Origin: Ipomoea triloba
Taxonomy: Eukaryota > Streptophyta > Magnoliopsida > Solanales > Convolvulaceae
Reading direction: 5' to 3'
DNA length: 64,000 bases
Assembly (NCBI RefSeq): GCF_003576645.1
Contig: NC_044919.1
Coordinates: forward strand, 18,190,083 to 18,254,082
Under the pieces are notes generated by a model, which worked only from the letters and a program-made list of their open reading frames with translations, was not told the DNA's origin and did not search any database. Below are positions 58,433 to 64,000 of this stretch, in pieces. The position numbers were made by a program, and so were the translations under genes. Every line of letters starts with the position of its first letter. Position 1 is the stretch's first letter.

Positions 58433-59813
58433 TTGCACTAAAAATGGCATTTTAAGTGGCCATTTTGTGGTATAAATATATGTGGGTCCACTTCCGATTT
58501 TGGGTCGGGTCAAAGTGGATTCGGGTTATTCGTTCTTAGACGAAGAGATTGATATATTATACGCTCAAAATGGATAATGGGTGAATGAGAAATTGATTCT
58601 CAAAGTAGACCCATTTGAGATGGAATTCAAGTGTGGAAAAGCTTATGTAGCTTTGTCCCACATTGGTTTGGAATGAACCTTTGCACCACTATATATACAA
58701 GAGTCCTTTTATGACTAAGTAACTTGTATAGCATAGAGGCTCTCTCTCGCGCGCAGGGGGGGTGCAAATCAAATCCCAAACTGAGCCTGAAAAGGCTTGA
58801 CTCGTGTGCGCCAGCACCTGCGGGCACGAATGTCGTCCAAAAAATTGGTTGGCCTTGCGGGCTAAGTTATGCCACTTTTTCGAACGAGTTCTCCATCTCA
58901 AGACCACATGAGATCGAACTGATCTCTCGTTCGAGACATCAAATGAACTGACCTCTCGAGAGATAGTCCGATGTCTCCAACCAAGTCGCTCGAGTGCAAT
59001 ATCGCGCAGCCCGGGTTGGCGCGCGCGTTCGATGTCTCGCGGACCAATTTGATGTCTCGAAGCTAGCACTTATCGACGTATCGCGGCAACGGACTATGTC
59101 TCGAAGGTACGCAGACATGAACGATGTCTTGAACAACGACCCTGGTGACCTCTCGATTGCGACCTTTCACCTACTGGATCCGTTCAGGAATGGCTCTTGA
59201 TGTTACGGAATTAATATGATTAATTCCAATCATTATTTCAGAGTTATTTCCCTTATAATGGATTAGTAGTGAGTGTAAATAAGTTGCTAGTGGGTAGAGG
59301 TTACGGATGGGAATTAAATGCCAGATTTAATGCAATGATCCCATCCTCTACTACAAATTCGTTGGTGAGCAACAGATTTACAACAAGAAGTACACAGAAC
59401 ACACCTACGAAACACTTTCTCCCTCAAAACTCTACTCATCCTTTCCTTCAAGCCATCTGCGTTCATCCCGCGTTTTAGTTCGCCGGGCTCCAAGTTTGTG
59501 TGCTCAAACGCAGGAGTCGTAGTACGTTTTATCCTGGGAAACCTAGGCCGCAACGTTTCAGCACCTCGGGAAGCGGTAAATAAGGTTTTAAGGAAAGTGG
59601 CAACGCGACTCGTACTTACAACTGCCCCAAGATCGTCCATCTCAACCCGTCATCCTCCAAGGCCACTCAACCCAGCGTGGTTCGTTCTTTCAGTTGTAAT
59701 TGTTTAATCCTACGTGGATTATTTCTTCTTCCATTGTAATTTTGTTTTAGTAGTTGTTTTCGATTTCCTTGTTTTCTTGTATTTTCGAGATTGTCACGAA
59801 CTATATTCCTACA
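58433..59813 (+). repeat. 3' LTR of the copia element
   Basis: 1381 bp. Nearly identical to the 5' LTR apart from indels. Extra segments include one around 58829-58861 (AATGTCGTCCAAAAAATTGG) and one around 58885-58920 (GTTCTCCATCTCAAGACCAC). It has one copy of the 54-bp unit. Confidence 0.95.
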
Positions 59814-59818
59814 CAAAA

Positions 59819-61088
59819 GTGTCCAAATACCACTCTCGTAGCTATTTGGACTTATAACCTTACCTTGAACTCCACTCTCATGGCAATTCAACTCAAGGTT
59901 GCCCATTCAAGCACACAATGCATAAATCTCTTTAACACTCGAAATACTCTCATATTGGGCATCAAGTGTGTGAATGTATGGCTAGTGTACAAGCTCTATT
60001 CTCGTAGCAACAAACGCACTCCAAACAAAGCATATAATTGGGATCCAACAATCATACACAAATTTCATATCAAATCCATTTCACACAACAACCCTAGAAC
60101 ACCCAAATAATCCCCTTTATGCAATACAACTCATATATACACTAATAGTAGGAAATCAAACCAAATCCTACTCCTAAATCACTTAGCTAGTCACAATATA
60201 ACAATATATACACATGCAATATTAAAAGAGTAATTGAAAGCATAAATGGAAATCAAAGAAAAGAGGATAATAAGAAAATTTCTCTATTTAAGCTTTGCAA
60301 TCCAAGATTGCAAGCTGTCTTGAGCTTGAAAATGGAAATGAACAACAAATCTACACTAATCTAAGTTATCCTAAAGCTAAACCTAACTAAAAATTGAAGG
60401 GGAAACGAAAGATATGTTTTTGGGTGGAAGAAATCCCATTTTAAGGAGTAAATACGGGCTTGTCAAAAGTTGCAGAGGTTGGCCACGGGCGTGGCTGTAC
60501 CCGTGGCCAAAAAAATGAAAGCACACTGCCTTGTGGCCATGGGTGTGGCAAGAGGCGTGGCCAGACCCGTGGCGAGTAGGCAGTGTGCACTCTGCGCACA
60601 TTGTCTGTCTTCTAGGCTATTTTTCACCCCTGAATTCTTTGAACGAGCATTTGTGGTATTCACCAAAGTTGTAGCCCTTCAAGTTAGATTTCCAATGACA
60701 TAAAATTCACTTGATTTGGACATTTCCACGTAGAGATATGGACAAAAAATTGAGCAGTGAACGAATTGTGCGAGAATTTTAACTTCTTACTCTTTTGCTC
60801 CAATTTTGCCTTTGTTTGTCCAAATGATCAAGACCATTGAAAACACCACAATTTGGATCTCTAAGAGGTGTTTCTCCCATATTCATAGCTTCTCATTAGC
60901 TCCTATTGACTCTATATGCATTCAAAATACTTCAAAAATCATTCAATTCATCTAAATCATTATGAATTACACCTAAACAAACAAATGAATCAAATGAGGA
61001 ACATTTTGGGTAAAATTATAAAAAAAAAAACTACAAGGAAAATAAGCTTAAATGAAAGGTGAAAACATGAACATTTTGACACTTATCA
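59819..61088. other. Right part of the host repeat, no gene recognised
   Basis: Non-coding. Near 60481-60508 the arms GGCCACGGG and CCCGTGGCC form a palindrome, followed by related GTGGCC words to about 60575. An A run lies at about 61020. Confidence 0.6.
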
Positions 61089-63164
61089 ATGACCAACACC
61101 TTCTTTAGTCTTGGAAGAGGGTATTTATAGGCACGTTGAAATAGTTCCGTTGGAGAGAGGAACAAATTTCAAATGCCTATGTACCACGTGTAGAGATCGG
61201 CGGGTAATCCGGAGAGTAGGTGAGCTTGTCAGATTTTTCAACTGTTAAAGACTATTATTACGCTGAACATTACTTTTTGTTCTGCACAAATTGTCTAGGC
61301 TTTTAAGGGAAAATCTTCCTTGGGATGTGTTCCTAAGACTTTTTATTCCTTGGACATACATGTTTAAGTTTTAAGGTTGCATACTGTAGGCTCAAAAAAA
61401 TGTCTCGAGCAATCCTTTCGAATGGTTAACTAGGTTAACGCTTCGAAACCTTAAACCTACTACGCCTTGGATACAAATGGTTGACTTTACCATTCTTCCT
61501 ACAACTCCTCGAAAGGTAGGTCATTCCTACTTTTGACCTTTTGTAACCTTTCGGTTACGAATGGTTTTCCTTACCACTCATTCCACCATTGAAGGTAGTT
61601 GTTTGTGGTGAGGTAATTGTCGGGTATGGAAGTGGTAAAATGAAGAGTCAAGACTCCCCGAGTTTTGTGTCTCTCAAGGAAGGTAGGTTTGGAGTCGAGT
61701 TAATGTTGGCACTCAGGAGGTTGGAAGGAAAGAGTTACGTGAATGACTAAACTCAAAGGCATTTGTACAAGAGAGTTTCAAGGTTTTAAAAGGTGGGTTT
61801 AAGAAAAGGTAAAATGGAGATTGGGGCTCGTGGCTAGTCTATGTGGTCTATTATCTAATGAGTTTGCAAGCTAATGATTCGGATCCAACTAGGGAGTTCA
61901 TGGCACTTCACCAAGTGGCGTCACACTTGGACTCCTACATCCTCATTCGATTAGGGCATTTCATAGAACACCTTGTCTACCACTCTTCCCGGACCTCTTC
62001 CTATCGGACTAAGGGCGGGGATGTAGATGAGTTGGACTCGTGAGAGGCCGCTATTTCGCACACACTCACTTTCACAGGGGTTTGCTACCTAATGTGGCCA
62101 CACTTAGGCACAAAGCATATCAAACATCATCCACACAAGTATTTAAATCCAAGAACATAAAGCTAACAATTTTAAAGCAATTTCTTCAACATCTCAACCA
62201 CATAACTAGTTTCGGGGCCACCAATCCCCTATCCAATCTAAGCAATCATGAAAATAAGAAAACAAGAAAAAGCAATTGAAGATTCAAAGAAAGCAAAAAC
62301 GAAATCAAAATAGATATTGAAAAGAAGAGTTACCATCCATGGAAAATGGGTTCTATTACATTTTTGCCTTCAACCTTCTACCCTTCTACCATTGTTTCTT
62401 GAATCTATTCTAAGGAAAATAAAGTTTTCCCCCAAGAGGGGAGAAAACAAAGAAAACTTCATATCTAAAACTATTTTCTAGCTGCTAGGTTTTTTAACAT
62501 TTCGAAAAAGGGGTTTAAATAGGCAACACGAAGCCAAAAATCCAAAATGGCCCCTGTGGCCGGATCACGCCAGCACCACGCGTGGATGGGGGCGTGGATG
62601 GCTACTGGAAACGATCCATCCCACCCACACGCGTGTTGGCTGCGTGGACGGTCCCTACTTGGTGGCTTCTTTGCTTCCTGCTCTGTTTTGGCCTTGAATC
62701 CCTTTTCAATCTGCAGAAATAACTTCAAAACTTCTTCTAAAGTTGTGTTAGATGTTTTTGATCACATCTGAGTTTAAATGCATGAAATTGTTATAAACGG
62801 CTGGCAAAACTTCCATATTTTATCCTATTCTTGACCCTTAAATTATACTATTCTTGGTGTTTATCAACCATTCAGCCTTTGCAACCATTAGGTCGTAAGT
62901 TCTTCTACTCTTTGAATCTTTAGTCTTTTGTCTTATTCTTTGAACCATTCGAGAGATAACCATTGAGTTACTCTTTGAACCGTTGTTGCGACTAATCTCT
63001 TGAGTTAACATTCGAATGAACTGAATTGTTACTATTCAAGGTACCATTCGGTTGCATTTGAATGTAGAGCAAAAATAAATCTTAAGTCTAGAATATAAAA
63101 TAATTGGGGTCTAAAATTCATATCATTTGGTATCATCAAAATCTAAAACCAAATGTTCCTAACA
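61089..63164. other. Right LTR part with a second inserted repeat
   Basis: 61089-61800 is LTR-like sequence. About 61810-62869 resembles the host repeat: a pyrimidine-rich end TTGGTGTTTATCA at 62857-62869 and a GC-rich palindrome-like block near 62570-62650 (CACGCGTGGATGGG, ACACGCGTGTTGG). Then LTR again to 63164. No gene seen. Confidence 0.45.
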
Positions 63165-63890
63165 CAAAACTCTAGGTGCATAATTTTAAAGCGTAGGGAC
63201 ATAACTTTCTAGCTTAAGGTGCATGAATTTAAGTTATAAGGTGCACAACTTTGATTCCTTGATTGCCTCACATAAACATTAGGAATAACGACTTCCAACT
63301 CTAAGTGCATAATTTTAAAGCATAGAGAGCATAATTTTCCAACTTAAGGTGCATGCGTTTAAGTAAAAAGGTGTGAAACTTTGACTCCTTCATTGCCTCA
63401 CATTAAACATTAGTAATAACGACTTCCAGACTCTAGGTGCATAAATTTAAAGTTTAGTGAACATAACTTTTCAGCTTAAGGTGCATGAGTATAAGCCGTA
63501 AGATGCAAAACTTTGATTCCTTGTTTACTTCACATTAAAAATTGGGAATAACGACTTCCAAACTCTAGGTGAATAATTTTAAAGCGTAGTGAGCATAACT
63601 TTCCAGCTTAAAGTGCATTCGTTTAAGGCGTAAGATGCACAACTTTGACTCCTTGATTGCCTCACATTAAACATTAAGAATAACGACTTCCATACTCTAG
63701 GTTCATAAATTTAAAGCTTAGGGAACATAACTTTCCAACTTAAGGTACATGAGTTTAAGTCATAAGGTGCACAATTTTGATTCCTTGATTACCTCACATT
63801 AAACCTTAGGAATAATGACTTTCATACTCTAGGTGCATACCTTTAAAGTTTATGGAGCATAGCTTCGACACTTGAGTACTTGAGGTGCAT
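63165..63890. repeat. Tandem array, period about 131 bp
   Basis: Unit starts, ACTCTAGGTGCATAATTTTA or similar, lie at about 63169, 63300, 63431, 63562, 63693 and 63828. Each unit holds CATAACTTTCCAGCTTAAGG, GGTGCACAACTTTGAT and TAACGACTTCCA. Units differ from each other by many substitutions. With the unit at 51118 this makes about six units. Confidence 0.9.
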
Positions 63891-64000
63891 AATTCTGAAA
63901 CTTATAGTATAGTATCATGATCGAACTCAAATCATGTCTAATTTTTCTCCTTTAAATTTATTTCTCTCTCTTTTTTTTCTTTTACATAAATAAGATATTA

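Larger units (their letters stand above)
52198..59813 (+). mobile_element. Complete Ty1/copia retrotransposon
   Basis: 5' LTR 52198-53539, 3' LTR 58433-59813, and a perfect 5-bp duplication CAAAA at 52193-52197 and 59814-59818. LTRs start TGTTGGAAAATTGCAC and end ACTATATTCCTACA. A purine tract GTGGGGGAT directly precedes the 3' LTR. Gag-pol order is gag, protease, integrase, RT, RNase H, the order of copia. The usual primer site TGGTATCAGAGC is not present after the 5' LTR; the bases there are ATCTTAAAACC. Confidence 0.96.
52177..61088. mobile_element. Non-coding repeat that hosts the copia element
   Basis: Starts TGATAAGTG and ends CACTTATCA, which are inverted. The copia element sits 21 bp inside its left end. 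The body after the copia (59819-61088) is non-coding. The flanking bases do not give a clear target duplication, so the boundaries are provisional. Confidence 0.45.
51274..63164 (+). mobile_element. Gypsy-like solo LTR with nested insertions
   Basis: Starts TGTTGGTCCCGGTGAGGG and ends AACCAAATGTTCCTAACA, the TGTT...AACA form of LTRs. It is flanked by CAAGA (51269-51273) and CAAAA (63165-63169), a 4 of 5 match. Left-part landmarks: a G run before GTGAATAGACTTGTAG, a (GA)n run at 51514-51550 and TTTATAGTGGTTCAGC. The right part has a TATA-like TATTTATAGG near 61120. I find no internal coding or second LTR that belongs to it, hence solo LTR, opened by the insertions at 52177-61088 and about 61810-62869. 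Confidence 0.6.

Noticed and set aside
63165..63890. A CRISPR-like array
   Set aside because: The repeats are about 131 bp long, diverged and contiguous, with no distinct spacers, in a plant nuclear genome.

Overview
This window is nuclear DNA of a flowering plant, most likely a eudicot. It is AT-rich, its genes have introns with GT/AG junctions, and it holds one intact plant-type pentatricopeptide repeat (PPR) gene. Almost everything else is transposable elements of every major plant class, many inserted into one another. I would not name a genus from the sequence alone. Three single N characters (6024, 9754, 24444) mark weak points in the assembly, and the one at 9754 joins two unrelated sequences.

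Layout. 1-969: the last four exons of a BNR/Asp-box sialidase-like gene. 1779-9753: a Helitron on the + strand, carrying an RPA70-like gene and a Rep/PIF1-helicase gene. The helicase gene has one in-frame TAG and is cut off at the N. 9755-10540: unrelated sequence ending in a duplicated hAT-like terminus. 11945-13945: the intact PPR gene. 14682-25400: a decayed plant phosphofructokinase (PFK) gene. One of its exons is split by about 7.6 kb of nested insertions, including a terminal-inverted-repeat (TIR) element that itself contains a LINE with a perfect 16-bp target-site duplication (TSD). 25396-30040: an LTR-like sequence, a hAT-like MITE, a minisatellite and an antisense LINE fragment. 30043: one CACTA terminus. 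32873-33310: a copia gag fragment.

34523-43616 is a 9.1-kb Mutator-like element (MULE) with TIRs of about 0.3 kb and a perfect 9-bp TSD. It carries a decayed PB1-like/MuDR transposase gene and what looks like a captured fragment of a chloroplast FKBP gene. That fragment is split by a 3.8-kb palindromic element with a 5-bp TSD (35186-39005). 43650-51117 holds MITEs, a tRNA-derived SINE, a 78-bp repeat array and a foldback element.

51118-63890 is a nest: a tandem array with a period of about 131 bp, interrupted by a gypsy-like LTR (51274-63164), which holds another repeat, which holds a complete Ty1/copia element (52198-59813; TSD CAAAA). The copia gag-pol is in one frame except for one early frameshift and two stop codons.

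The only apparently functional host genes are the sialidase-like gene (partial here) and the PPR gene. No gene cluster or pathway is visible. The value of the window lies in the dated layers of insertion, the captured FKBP fragment, and the unusual palindromic element.
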